DNA from: Denitratisoma oestradiolicum
GTDB taxonomy: Bacteria > Pseudomonadota > Gammaproteobacteria > Burkholderiales > Rhodocyclaceae
Direction: 5' to 3'
Assembly: GCF_902813185.1 (NCBI RefSeq)
Contig: NZ_LR778301.1
Location: 1,922,001-1,986,000, forward strand
Length of the DNA stretch: 64,000 nt
The notes beneath the pieces were generated by a model. That model was not told the origin of the DNA, searched no databases, and saw only the letters and a program-made list of their open reading frames with translations. The position numbers and the translations under genes are program-made. Position 1 is the first letter of the stretch. Each line of letters starts with the position of its first letter. This document shows, in pieces, positions 34,970 through 44,178 of this stretch.

Positions 34970-37234
34970 ATGTACGAATTGCACCGCCTGGGGTGGAACA
35001 GTTTTCAGCAGCTATGCCAGACGATCTGCCGCGAGGTTCTGGGGCAGACCGTCGAATCGTTCCTCGACTCGAACGACGCGGGCAAGGATGGCGCGTTTGC
35101 CGGCACCTGGACTCCTGCGCCGGGCGAAGTCTATGCAGGCCGCTTCGTGATCCAGTGCAAGTTCACGGCGGACGCCGGGCGTAACCTAAAGCCATCAGAC
35201 ATCAAGGACGAGATCGAGAAAGTTTGCAAGCTCGTCGCCGTAGGTCAGTGCGACGTTTACATACTGATGACGAATGCCGGAGTTTCGGGGACGCAGACGG
35301 CCAAGGTTAAAGCCCTGCTCGCCCAGGTCGGCGTTCAGCATGTGTTGGTTTTTGGCTCCACCTGGATCAATCAGCAGGTCAGGGAGAAGAAGAGCCTGCG
35401 CATGCATGTGCCGCGCATGTATGGGCTCGGAGACTTGAGCCAGATTCTGGATGAGCGCGCCTATGCACAAGCCCGAGCGGTGCTGGAGTCGATGCGCGAA
35501 GACCTCGCGAAGGTGGTCATCACGGCCTCCTACGGAAGAGCGGTGGAGGCATTAAACGAACACGGGTTCGTGATGCTGATTGGCGAGCCGGCGGCAGGCA
35601 AAACAACGATCGCCTCTATGTTGGCCATGGCCGCTGCCGATAAATGGGGCTCGTCAGTGCTGAAGCTGAATGATCCCGCCAAGGTGGAAGAGCGATGGAA
35701 TCCGGAGGAGCCGTCGCAGTTCTTCTGGGTCGATGACGCCTTCGGCATCATGCAGTACGAATCGTCTCTGGCGCACTCGTGGAACCACATCCTGCCGCAG
35801 GTAAGGACGATGCTGCGCCAGGGGGCCAAGATCGTGATGACTTCGCGGGACTACATCTACAAGCGTGCCCGGCGTGATCTCAAAGAAGGCGCCTTCCCGC
35901 TGTTCAACGAGAGCCAAGTAGTGATCGACGTTCACAACCTCTCAATCCAAGAGAAGGAGCAGATCCTCTACAACCATCTGAAGCTCGGTAATCAGCTCCC
36001 CGCGTTCAGGGCCGAGATCAAGCCGCATCTTCCATCGGTGGCGGCACACCCTCGCTTCATTCCCGAAATCGCCAGGCGGCTTGCGGACCGTAACTTCACC
36101 AAGCGGCTCTATCTGACGGAGTATCGCCTTGGTCAATTCGTGCAGAAGCGGGAGCAATTGCTGCAGGAAGTGCTCGACGGTTTGGACAAGGACAGCATGG
36201 CGGCGCTAGCGCTTATCTACATGAAGAAGGACTATCTCGAAAGTCCGATTTCATTGCAGGAAACGGAAGAAGATGCGCTGCGCAGGCTAGGCAGTAGCCT
36301 CGGGAAATGCATTACGGCATTGGAGTCCTTGAATGGCAGTCTCGTCCTGCACCAGCAGGCGGACGGTGAATCGGTATGGCGCTTCAAACACCCGACGATC
36401 GGCGACGCGTTCGCTTCGGCGTTGGCTCGGAGTCCGGACCTTCTGGGCATCTTCCTGCTGGGAAGCGCCACCGAGAATCTGATCGAGCAGGTAACCTGCG
36501 GCAATGTCGGTATTGAGCAAGCGGTGATGGTGCCGAAGCCGCTCTATCCGCAGATGATCGAGCGGCTTACGGAGTTCACTGCGAGCGACAAATACAAGTC
36601 CCAGCATCTGGCGATTTGGGGCGCGAAGTGGTCGCTGCATTCATTCCTCACTCGGCGGTGCTCGAAGGAATTTCTGACCCTCTACCTTCAGACGAACCCG
36701 GAACTGATTGACAAGGTTTGCCGTCCCAGCCTGTCTTTGAGCTCTTCTTCCGAGGTAGCCCTCGCTATGCGTTTGCATGAGTTCGGGTTGCTGCCGGAGG
36801 AGAACAGGAAAACCTTCGTTCAAGCCGTTAGCGCATATGCCATCAGCGGCGAAGACGTGTACGCGCTCGACGACGAGGACATTCGCAGCGTGTTCACAGA
36901 TGCTGAATTCGACGCGGTTATCGCCAGTGTCCGCTCAGACCTACTACCAAGGCTGAGCTGGGTGCGCGAAAAGGAACAGGATGGATACAGGGCTGACGAA
37001 CCTGCCGATGAATACATGGAACATTTGTTCGAAAGCTTCAAGACGCTGAAGGACAAGTTCGGCGATGACGCGGAAGCGGTGCGGATCATTGATCGCGAGA
37101 TCGACCTGGCGAAAGACTGGATCAACGACAACGACCGTGCACTTCCAGATAGGGCACCCCGATCACTCGGCTCAGCCGGGACGATCGACAAGCCACATGG
37201 TACCCGGAGCATTTTCGACGATGTCGACGTCTGA
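34970..37234 (+). CDS. Restriction-endonuclease-like / STAND NTPase fusion, predicted defence effector
   Basis: A 754-residue protein. The N-terminus (1-130) looks like a Mrr-type PD-(D/E)XK nuclease: SNDAGKDGAFAGTW with Asp40, and FVIQCKFT with the Q-x-K core near residues 62-64. A NTPase of the novel STAND type follows: Walker A GEPAAGKTT near residue 205, Walker B FFWVDDAFG near 252 and SRDYIYKRA as sensor. The rest is helical. Similar nuclease-STAND fusions are antiviral effectors that cut DNA on activation. Here it is coupled to an SMC ATPase. The architecture is recognised from family knowledge; the exact system type is not. Confidence 0.8.
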   Translation: MYELHRLGWNSFQQLCQTICREVLGQTVESFLDSNDAGKDGAFAGTWTPAPGEVYAGRFVIQCKFTADAGRNLKPSDIKDEIEKVCKLVAVGQCDVYILMTNAGVSGTQTAKVKALLAQVGVQHVLVFGSTWINQQVREKKSLRMHVPRMYGLGDLSQILDERAYAQARAVLESMREDLAKVVITASYGRAVEALNEHGFVMLIGEPAAGKTTIASMLAMAAADKWGSSVLKLNDPAKVEERWNPEEPSQFFWVDDAFGIMQYESSLAHSWNHILPQVRTMLRQGAKIVMTSRDYIYKRARRDLKEGAFPLFNESQVVIDVHNLSIQEKEQILYNHLKLGNQLPAFRAEIKPHLPSVAAHPRFIPEIARRLADRNFTKRLYLTEYRLGQFVQKREQLLQEVLDGLDKDSMAALALIYMKKDYLESPISLQETEEDALRRLGSSLGKCITALESLNGSLVLHQQADGESVWRFKHPTIGDAFASALARSPDLLGIFLLGSATENLIEQVTCGNVGIEQAVMVPKPLYPQMIERLTEFTASDKYKSQHLAIWGAKWSLHSFLTRRCSKEFLTLYLQTNPELIDKVCRPSLSLSSSSEVALAMRLHEFGLLPEENRKTFVQAVSAYAISGEDVYALDDEDIRSVFTDAEFDAVIASVRSDLLPRLSWVREKEQDGYRADEPADEYMEHLFESFKTLKDKFGDDAEAVRIIDREIDLAKDWINDNDRALPDRAPRSLGSAGTIDKPHGTRSIFDDVDV

Positions 37235-37406
37235 GGAGCGGGCTCTAGCTGCATGTCGGACGTATATCAATCACGAACCACGCAACCCACACGCAACCCA
37301 TTCCAAATGGCACAAGTACTCGAAAACACAACCTTCGAACGAATTTGACGTTGATTACCGCCTTCGATAAAGATCAAACTGAATCTTCGGTGGCTGACCG
37401 AACTAA

Positions 37407-38267
37407 TCAAGCCTGTATCGTCGTGTGCCGCCGAGTTCGCTTGACAGGAGAACACCGCTCACGAATATGCTTCCAGCCATTTCTGGCCGCGATCGCCTCG
37501 CGCAGAATATCGACGTATTCGCCCTCCTCGACACGCTCATCCGGTGGCATGCCTTCTTGCTCAAGTTCGTCCAGAAGGCTGCTCCGCGCCTGGCGAGTGG
37601 CGCCGAGTTCAAGAATACGGCTATAGGCTTCGCAGGCATAGGCGAAGGTTTCTCGCTTTGTAAAATCGATGTCGAGCAACCAGTCCCGATGGCGTGCTTC
37701 GGGGAGCCCGACGGTCGCACGCTTGCAGTTGTGAAAAATGTGCGCCGCCTCGTGGACCACATAATCGTCGAAACGATTGCCGGTACGGAAGTACTCCACG
37801 GACAGGTAGCAGGTTGTCTCCTCGCTCAGCCCCAGAATCTGGGGAGCATCGTCGGATAGAAGCTCCGCATCAACGCTTGCAAGGTAGAGGTTGGCAAGGT
37901 TCCACGCTGTCATGTGCCAAGGCGTGCTTTCGAGAACCGCAGCTATCGTCGCCGGTGTCAGAAAGACGATGGAGGATTCCATCACGCCGAGGACGACCTC
38001 TCGCTCGGTGGAGGGAAACAGGCCGCAAACCAGCGGGGACAATTTCGTACGGGCGAACGTGGGCAGGTCGATGCCTTCGAGGAGGGTCGATGCCTCCACA
38101 TGACGGGTCCGCTCAAGAACTGCTGCGATGAGTGCGCCACGTAAGGCGGCATGCCCCTGCTTTTCCCGCTCGACAAACGAACTGCCGGGCCAAACAGCAG
38201 ACCAGACATCGGAATCTCCGCTGAGGAGATAGCGATCCACTTCATTTCGTTGGGCCGGTGACATCAT
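37407..38267 (-). CDS. Predicted HExxH metalloprotease-like protein linked to TraI
   Basis: A 286-residue soluble protein with a gluzincin-type zinc motif HEAAH near residues 172-176 (VVHEAAHIFHN) and downstream Glu-containing helix ETFAYACEAYSRI that could supply the third ligand. No signal peptide. Start MMSPAQRNEV overlaps the traI 3' end by 26 bp, so it is translated with the relaxase. Similar proteins accompany MobH-type relaxases in integrative elements, but I know no function. The start codon could also be the second Met. Confidence 0.7.
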   Translation of the reverse strand: MMSPAQRNEVDRYLLSGDSDVWSAVWPGSSFVEREKQGHAALRGALIAAVLERTRHVEASTLLEGIDLPTFARTKLSPLVCGLFPSTEREVVLGVMESSIVFLTPATIAAVLESTPWHMTAWNLANLYLASVDAELLSDDAPQILGLSEETTCYLSVEYFRTGNRFDDYVVHEAAHIFHNCKRATVGLPEARHRDWLLDIDFTKRETFAYACEAYSRILELGATRQARSSLLDELEQEGMPPDERVEEGEYVDILREAIAARNGWKHIRERCSPVKRTRRHTTIQA

Positions 38268-40305
38268 GCTGGGATCGGTCGGATTGGGGTGTTGAGGGTA
38301 TTCGATAGTAATGCGATTTCTTCCTCGTTTGGCACAAGAAGACATCGGGAACGGCGGTGCCAAGTCGCATGATTTTCACTCGTTCCACCTGGAGCCGTTC
38401 CGTCAAATAGGGTTCGGCCTTCCGGGATTGAATCCAGACGAACGCACCGTCCACTTCCGGCGTCAGGATGCCCTCCTTAACTCCTTCCCGCAGGGTGGCG
38501 ACAATTCTTTGTATCAACTCAAGTCGCGCGTCATCTGCTACCTCACTGCCCCCCTTTTGACTTGTCGTCGCCGAATTAGCCGGGCCGGATGAGGACGGCA
38601 GAGACGGCGACTCAGGCTGAGGCTGCTGTAAAGCCATAAGCTGCCTGACGATAGGCTGGAGTCGGACGACCTTCCATTTCTGACCGCCTTCCACTTCGAT
38701 CTCGGCAATCTTGCGAAATGGCGAGAGCGGATCGATTACCAGCCAATTCTTGCGCGACAGACCTTCGAGTATCGCCTTGCCCTCCAGCCCATAGCCGGCG
38801 AATGCATCCGGCCACTTGAAGCAGAGTGCGCCAGAAGCGTCAATGTGCGCCAGGGCCAGGATGGATTTTTCGCCGGAGCGAATATCCTCGGACAACGCCT
38901 TCAGCATCTCTCCGACCGGACCGTCCAATCGATCCACGACCGGGGCGGGTGGATCAGATACCGGCGCCACCTGCTTCTCGATCGGTGCGACAGCCTTGGG
39001 CGACGCGGGCTCAACCGCGGCGTGAGGTATTTGCAACGGGACATCAGGCACCGCTATTGCCGGCGCAGCCTGCCCAAGTATCGTCCCCGGAACGGACGGC
39101 GGTGGCGGGTCGACCACCAGACTCACATCCCGCAACCTGATCGCCGTCAGTCTGATATTGGGTATCTTCTCGGCCAGAATGGCAGGAGCAATTGTCCAGT
39201 AACGATTCCCGTCGACTTGGTCCTCACGGACATTCGCCAGCTTCCGATCGACGAGCATGTCCAGAATGCTGTTCGGGGTTCTCGGCAGACCGGGAATTTT
39301 TTCCTGGTTGATGATGGCGGACATTTCTTCGCCGCCGGCAGGCCAGACGAGATAGAGGTGCCCATCGATATGCCAGAGACGGGAACCAGGTTCATTGATT
39401 CCCCAGGTACCCTCCCGCACCAGCCTGCGCATGATGTCCACGAGAAATCTCTCGACGGGGAGACCCAGTTCATAGCCGGTAAAGGCAACGCCAAGGCTGC
39501 GCAGATCGCGCTCAACGCTGACCTGGTCGGATCGAATGACCAGATCGTGGATCAGGTTCTCGGCGCAGGGATTACCGTTGATGCTTTCCATCATCCAGAG
39601 CACGAGTTCGGTATCACCCTCCGCGATCCAGGCCAGCCCTTTGGGGCTGATGATCCGTTCCGCAATCAGGGAAGAGATGGCCGTATGCTTCTTTGCACGA
39701 TTCTCGCGCCAGTGCAGAAAGTAGCGATCCACCTCGGACCTATTGGCCCATGAGTAGAGGTCTTCCACGAAGGGATTCCAGACCTTCTCCCCGTCCCGGC
39801 TGGTGACCGCAAGATCGGTGACCGGCTTGCCCACGTCGTGGCACAGCGCCGCCAGAAACACTGCGAAGTGCCAGCGCGGTTCGAGCTCGCGACGACGGCG
39901 GGGTGCCTGCTCGCCCGGCAGGAGTACCCGGTCTCCGGATTGGAGCGACCAAAGGGCGACCTCGGCGGCATGGCGCAACAGCCCCCCTGCCCCGCGATGA
40001 TGATGGGTTTGGCTTGCCGGCAACAGATGCGCATACGACGCAAACCGGCGTAGCGACGCCAGGTAGAACTGCTCGAAGATGTCCGGTGACGCGAGCCCCG
40101 CTTCCCGAATCTGACCGATCAAATCCCGCTGCGTCTCGATGAGTTTCTGCGGAGGCGTCGCGGGCAGACCCTTCATGAAGGGTGGATAGCGAGGAATCTC
40201 CTCCTCATCCTGGCGCAATAGCGGCGAGTTCTGGGGCGACATCGCCGCCGGCTCGTCTTCCACTTTGTCGCCAACACGAATTGCCTTCCTGATGAACCCG
40301 AACAA
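38242..40305 (-). CDS. traI: TraI, MobH-type relaxase
   Basis: A 687-residue relaxase of the TraI_2 family. The N-terminal HD-type domain shows the triple-His motif HHHRGAGGLLRHAAEV (His101-103) and CHDVGKPV (His-Asp at 156-157) that define MobH relaxases; a Pro-rich linker (residues 380-450) leads to the TraI_2_C domain (GALCFKWPDAFAGYGLEGKAI, and a terminal winged helix). It nicks oriT and starts DNA transfer. No coupling protein gene is adjacent. Confidence 0.9.
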   Translation of the reverse strand: MFGFIRKAIRVGDKVEDEPAAMSPQNSPLLRQDEEEIPRYPPFMKGLPATPPQKLIETQRDLIGQIREAGLASPDIFEQFYLASLRRFASYAHLLPASQTHHHRGAGGLLRHAAEVALWSLQSGDRVLLPGEQAPRRRRELEPRWHFAVFLAALCHDVGKPVTDLAVTSRDGEKVWNPFVEDLYSWANRSEVDRYFLHWRENRAKKHTAISSLIAERIISPKGLAWIAEGDTELVLWMMESINGNPCAENLIHDLVIRSDQVSVERDLRSLGVAFTGYELGLPVERFLVDIMRRLVREGTWGINEPGSRLWHIDGHLYLVWPAGGEEMSAIINQEKIPGLPRTPNSILDMLVDRKLANVREDQVDGNRYWTIAPAILAEKIPNIRLTAIRLRDVSLVVDPPPPSVPGTILGQAAPAIAVPDVPLQIPHAAVEPASPKAVAPIEKQVAPVSDPPAPVVDRLDGPVGEMLKALSEDIRSGEKSILALAHIDASGALCFKWPDAFAGYGLEGKAILEGLSRKNWLVIDPLSPFRKIAEIEVEGGQKWKVVRLQPIVRQLMALQQPQPESPSLPSSSGPANSATTSQKGGSEVADDARLELIQRIVATLREGVKEGILTPEVDGAFVWIQSRKAEPYLTERLQVERVKIMRLGTAVPDVFLCQTRKKSHYYRIPSTPQSDRSQHDVTGPTK

Positions 40306-40308
40306 GCC

Positions 40309-40635
40309 TCAACCCCCAAGTTCGCCGGCGTCCAATCCTCGACGGACACCGGGCAAGAGACGAAGACGCTGGCGCGCCCAATCTGGATCGATCTCCAGAA
40401 TCCCGCAGATCGAGTCGAAAGAATTGGGGAGCATCGGAATCCCATGGAAGATCCACGTCAGCGCTTCCCGCTGCATGCTTCCAGGTTTTCGCTCCGCCCC
40501 ATCCATCGACCTGACATTGCCCTTGGCATCTTCGACCGCCTGCTGAAGCACGGCAATCCAGAGCCGCTGCGTTCTTTGCCTGACTTCCAACGAGGAAGAT
40601 CCAGACCGCACCCCGACAAACCCCATAAACCCCAT
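40309..40635 (-). CDS. Small conserved ICE protein of unknown function
   Basis: A 108-residue protein starting MGFMGFVGVRSG. It contains the pattern REALTWIFHG then FDSICGILEIDPDWARQRL, which occurs in many short uncharacterised proteins of mobile and phage regions and looks like a helical DNA-binding domain. It lies between the signal peptidase (1 bp away) and traI (3 bp away), so it is part of this transfer operon. Function unknown. Confidence 0.7.
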   Translation of the reverse strand: MGFMGFVGVRSGSSSLEVRQRTQRLWIAVLQQAVEDAKGNVRSMDGAERKPGSMQREALTWIFHGIPMLPNSFDSICGILEIDPDWARQRLRLLPGVRRGLDAGELGG

Positions 40636-40636
40636 G

Positions 40637-41119
40637 TCAAAAGATCCGGTGCGCTTTCCCGATGATCCGTTCTCGCGCGATCCAGCCGGTGATCTGGTAG
40701 CGCGAATCCAGGCTATCGGGGTGGGATCCCGCAACGTAGTAGAAGCCGTTCGGAATGGTTCCAATCGGGCCGATTTCCAGAGTCTCTCCTGTCCTGGCCT
40801 TTCCCTTCGCCCGGCCAACCGATGTTCCGTCGACGAAGAACTCTCGCCCATGGGTTGTCACCGTTGCCCCGGGTAACCCGATCAGCCTCTTGAGAAAAAT
40901 GCTTCCGTGCGGATAGGGCCAGTTCGCCTCCCATTTGAAGGCAACCAGGTCTCCCCGTTCTGGCATGACACCCCGCTCGACAAGGAAGACGATGCCGGGA
41001 AGACTCTCGGTGAGATTCAGGCCGACAAGATAGGCGCGGCCAAATGCCATCTGGGCTGCCATCGCCCAAAGGACGAATGGGAACCAGCGGCCGATCAAGT
41101 CGTAGAGGCGGATCAACAT
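40637..41119 (-). CDS. S26-type signal peptidase (TraF-like)
   Basis: A 160-residue protein with an N-terminal membrane helix, the serine peptidase motif ESLPGIVFLV (candidate nucleophile Ser39), the base Lys77 in IFLKRLIGLPG, and a YVAGSHPDSLDSRYQ block typical of LepB/TraF peptidases. Such peptidases in conjugative modules mature the pilin, consistent with TraA at 56359. The start MLIRLYDL was chosen because the membrane helix follows it. Confidence 0.88.
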   Translation of the reverse strand: MLIRLYDLIGRWFPFVLWAMAAQMAFGRAYLVGLNLTESLPGIVFLVERGVMPERGDLVAFKWEANWPYPHGSIFLKRLIGLPGATVTTHGREFFVDGTSVGRAKGKARTGETLEIGPIGTIPNGFYYVAGSHPDSLDSRYQITGWIARERIIGKAHRIF

Positions 41120-41291
41120 GGCGGCACTGTAGCGACGAGGGCTGCCACACGATTGCCGAAATGCGCTCAGCAAAGCCGCATTTCGCGCGCACGGCGCCGA
41201 TGAGCGAGATCACCGTCTCTGGTCGCCCGAGCCAGGTTGCAGTTTTGACGGGCTATGCGATGCTGGAACGAAAAACCGACTGGAGAAACCC

Positions 41292-41735
41292 ATGACCATC
41301 GCCGCCGCAACTCAGACAAGCAGTTTGCTTGGTGCATTACCGCTGTTCGCTTTACTGCTGGCGGGCATCGCCTTGCTGCGCTGGAATCGCAAATCCAAAG
41401 CCATTACGGAACCGCAGATCGAGCAACTTGAGCACGAGCTTGATGCGATCAGAAAACAGATATTGCTGGTCACGACGAATGACGTGCTAGGCGGTCGGAT
41501 TGTCAAGACGATTGGGTACGTGGAGGCGCTTTCTGCGACAGAAGCAGCGTCCGACTGGGAGTATCGCCTCGCTGAAAAGGACGCGTTGCTCAGGCTGGCT
41601 CGGAAGGCGCTGGGGATCGGCGCAAATGCCGTCGTCGGCATCAGGAAGATCAACGCCCACTACGATCAGGCCGGATCGCAATGGCGGGTATCGCGAGTAG
41701 CCTATTGTGGGACCGCGGTCATCAGCGCGAACTAG
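41292..41735 (+). CDS. YbjQ/UPF0145-like protein with N-terminal membrane helix
   Basis: A 147-residue protein: an N-terminal membrane helix (LLGALPLFALLLAGIALL) then a YbjQ-type domain (LVTTNDVLGGRIVKTIGYVE ... GANAVVGIRKINAHYD). YbjQ-like proteins form oligomeric rings and are of unknown function. It is the only plus-strand gene here, divergent from the signal peptidase with 170 bp between them, and ends overlapping the 3' end of the CoiA-like gene by 4 bp. Possibly cargo rather than a transfer gene. Confidence 0.7.
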   Translation: MTIAAATQTSSLLGALPLFALLLAGIALLRWNRKSKAITEPQIEQLEHELDAIRKQILLVTTNDVLGGRIVKTIGYVEALSATEAASDWEYRLAEKDALLRLARKALGIGANAVVGIRKINAHYDQAGSQWRVSRVAYCGTAVISAN

Positions 41736-43732
41736 TGCGGCGATCCTTGGTCGGGTAGACGACCGTAACCTTTGTTGATTCGTTTCGCCATATCTGGAAA
41801 TAGCACGCTTAATACGGCGTCGAAAGTGGCTGGCCGCACGTAAGCCTCGTCATTGGCGTCGACCTTCGCTTTAAGGGTTTGTCGCCAGATCTCATATTTG
41901 CGAGTTTGCTCTGCGCTGAAGTGCGCCTCCAAGCCGTAGGACTTCACCGCGAAGCCATACAGCGTGTCCCACCGCTTGTTGTCTTTCCCGCTCTGCATGA
42001 TGGCGTTCAGGACCTGATATCCAGACTTGACGTCGTATCCGACGCCCGTATTGCGCTGGATAGAAAGTAAGCGAGCGATCAAGCCTGCCTCGTCAAGCAT
42101 GATCGGATCGGCCGCGCCCGGCAGACCATGCGCGGACAAGGCTTCAGCTGCTTCCACAATCTGCGCCCAGGCATCGCTTTCTGTGTCGAGCAACTTGGGC
42201 TTCGGACCGTCGCCTTGGTGGTGCCGCTGCGCCCGCCTGATGCGCACGTTTGCGTCGTGAAACGCCGTCACGGCATCGAGGTAGTGGCGTGCCCAATGCG
42301 ACACCGGCATGGCAAGCCACCGGGGACGTCTCAATTCGATGAGCCGCTCACGATAGCGGAGCGTCACAGGATGCTCGTCGAGCGCTGCGTTGATCTGTCG
42401 CCGTTTGATCGGGAAAATCGGATGATGCACCCAGCGCTTGCCGACCGTCTGATTGACGATCAAGTCACGCAAGTTTTCCAGAGTGATGCGACCGCCGAGT
42501 TGGCTCAAGTCAATTTCCAGCGTAGGCAGGTTGAGTTCGCGTATACGCTGTCGTTTTTCTTCGTCGATGCCATGGGTGACGGTGACTTCCACGAGCAGGG
42601 TAAGCGGCCAAGAAAGGCTATAGGTATCCTCAATTTCTTCCTCAAAGCCATCGTTCACCCTTGTGTCGGTAATGCCTTCCGTGTAAATCTGCCGTCCGCC
42701 GAGATTGCCGATGACGTCGGGAACGATTCGACCGAGGCGCCTTTCCAATCGCACATCGTCAAGTTCTAGCGTTCGCTGTGCCGTAAGCCACGTCATCCGC
42801 AGAGTATCGGATTCCCAATCCCCGCAGAACTCGTCGGGCGGATCCCGCGTGACTGTGACATCGAGGCCGGGCGTCGCGATTCGTTGCTCACGTTCGAGAA
42901 TAGCTTTGACCTCCCGGTGAAGCAATGTCTCGCGTCGCAAGTTTCGCGCGATGTCTTCATCGATGTCCGGCGAGAGGTGGGCGCGAAAGTCGGCTTCGTC
43001 TTCGGCACTCCAGTTATCCAGAGCGTCGCAGGCCGCCTGTGACGCAGCGGCATCACCTTTGGCCGCCAATGCACGGTCGTTCCAATGGGCGCACCAATGG
43101 ATGTCCGGCAGAATCCGCAAGCGGGCGCGGATTTCCGCGGGGCTTAGATTGGCGAGTTCAGGGTCGGACAAGAATATCGTCACCACAGCCTGGCCGTCGA
43201 ATTCGCTGGTGGGCTCCCGTCGGCCCGTGAGGTCGACCAAGAGTTTGCGACCGTCATCCAGGGTGAGTTCGGCGGTTGCACGGTCAAGCAGCCGCGCCCC
43301 ACTGACCGCTCTGCGCTCGGCCGGTTCCTCAACCCAGACTTCATAGCCCTGGCCGCTAAAGCCGGTTGCGGTTCTCGACATGACACGGCGTGGCAGTTCG
43401 ATGAAGCCGTTTTCCGACAGGAGATGTGTCGCGGCCAAGCGTGCAGCGACGAGCGTGCAGGCATCCTTTTGCGAGCCTGCTGGATGGCGAAAATGCGCGG
43501 TGGGGCGAACACGGAGAGGCTGGCCCGCCATAACGGGCGTCAGCCCCAATTGGCAGGCAGGGCAGGTGCAGGAGCACTGGCGATCAACGACCTCGCTGTC
43601 ATGGATATAGCGGGGTTCGCCGGTCAGCGCATCATGCGCCCACTTCAATGGAACCTCTGATGCTGCCGGCGTTCTCAGGTCTGAAGGTGCGCCGGTACTC
43701 TCAACTTGCCATGTGGTCACCAACTTCTCCAA
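41732..43732 (-). CDS. Large CoiA-like / PD-(D/E)XK-like protein
   Basis: A 666-residue protein. It opens with a possible zinc site (CSCTCPAC, Cys53-Cys60) and a HFRHPAG motif, the layout of CoiA-type competence proteins. Two segments resemble PD-(D/E)XK nuclease cores: ATAELTLDDGRKLLVDLTG near residues 152-170 and GRIVPDVIGN followed by LLVEVTVTHGIDEEKRQRI around 350-410. No membrane helix. CoiA-like proteins act on incoming single-stranded DNA, so a role in conjugative DNA processing or in defence is possible. It follows an XRE regulator by 24 bp and is probably controlled by it. Confidence 0.6.
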   Translation of the reverse strand: MEKLVTTWQVESTGAPSDLRTPAASEVPLKWAHDALTGEPRYIHDSEVVDRQCSCTCPACQLGLTPVMAGQPLRVRPTAHFRHPAGSQKDACTLVAARLAATHLLSENGFIELPRRVMSRTATGFSGQGYEVWVEEPAERRAVSGARLLDRATAELTLDDGRKLLVDLTGRREPTSEFDGQAVVTIFLSDPELANLSPAEIRARLRILPDIHWCAHWNDRALAAKGDAAASQAACDALDNWSAEDEADFRAHLSPDIDEDIARNLRRETLLHREVKAILEREQRIATPGLDVTVTRDPPDEFCGDWESDTLRMTWLTAQRTLELDDVRLERRLGRIVPDVIGNLGGRQIYTEGITDTRVNDGFEEEIEDTYSLSWPLTLLVEVTVTHGIDEEKRQRIRELNLPTLEIDLSQLGGRITLENLRDLIVNQTVGKRWVHHPIFPIKRRQINAALDEHPVTLRYRERLIELRRPRWLAMPVSHWARHYLDAVTAFHDANVRIRRAQRHHQGDGPKPKLLDTESDAWAQIVEAAEALSAHGLPGAADPIMLDEAGLIARLLSIQRNTGVGYDVKSGYQVLNAIMQSGKDNKRWDTLYGFAVKSYGLEAHFSAEQTRKYEIWRQTLKAKVDANDEAYVRPATFDAVLSVLFPDMAKRINKGYGRLPDQGSPH

Positions 43733-43756
43733 CGCTGCAATTCGGGATCGCGTTGG

Positions 43757-44008
43757 TTAAGCCTTCGCTGCTTTCTTTGCCTTTGCAAGCGCCGCGTCGT
43801 CGATGGCTCCGGTGAGGTACAACATGGCAAGGATGCCAGTGGGCTGGGGAATGCCGCGGCCGGCTTCATAGCGGCTACCGCCACTCTGGGTGACACCTAA
43901 GCGACTCCAGAATTGCATCTGGTTCTCGCCACGCGCTAAGCGCACGGCTTTGATATTGCCCAGGGAGGGTTTCGGCTGCTTCTTACCGGGAGCGGGGAGT
44001 TTGGACAT
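43757..44008 (-). CDS. XRE-type helix-turn-helix regulator
   Basis: An 83-residue basic protein with a helix-turn-helix (RLARGENQMQFWSRLGVTQS then GGSRYEAGRGIPQPTGIL). It is upstream of the CoiA-like gene in the same direction, so autoregulation of that pair is likely. The tail (AKAKKAAKA) is Lys/Ala-rich. The 170 bp between it and traG contain no recognisable gene. Confidence 0.8.
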   Translation of the reverse strand: MSKLPAPGKKQPKPSLGNIKAVRLARGENQMQFWSRLGVTQSGGSRYEAGRGIPQPTGILAMLYLTGAIDDAALAKAKKAAKA

Positions 44009-44178
44009 TTCTGATTCCTTATCATCGAGGTTGAAAACGCTATAAGTATACGCGGCACTGCATATTTGCCGACGGCAATAATGCTACGCAGATGTTCATG
44101 ATTCATCACAGGGCTACGACCAGGAGTACTGCATCGTTGAGGACGAACAGCATAGCCAGATCAGCCGAAGTTCATATC

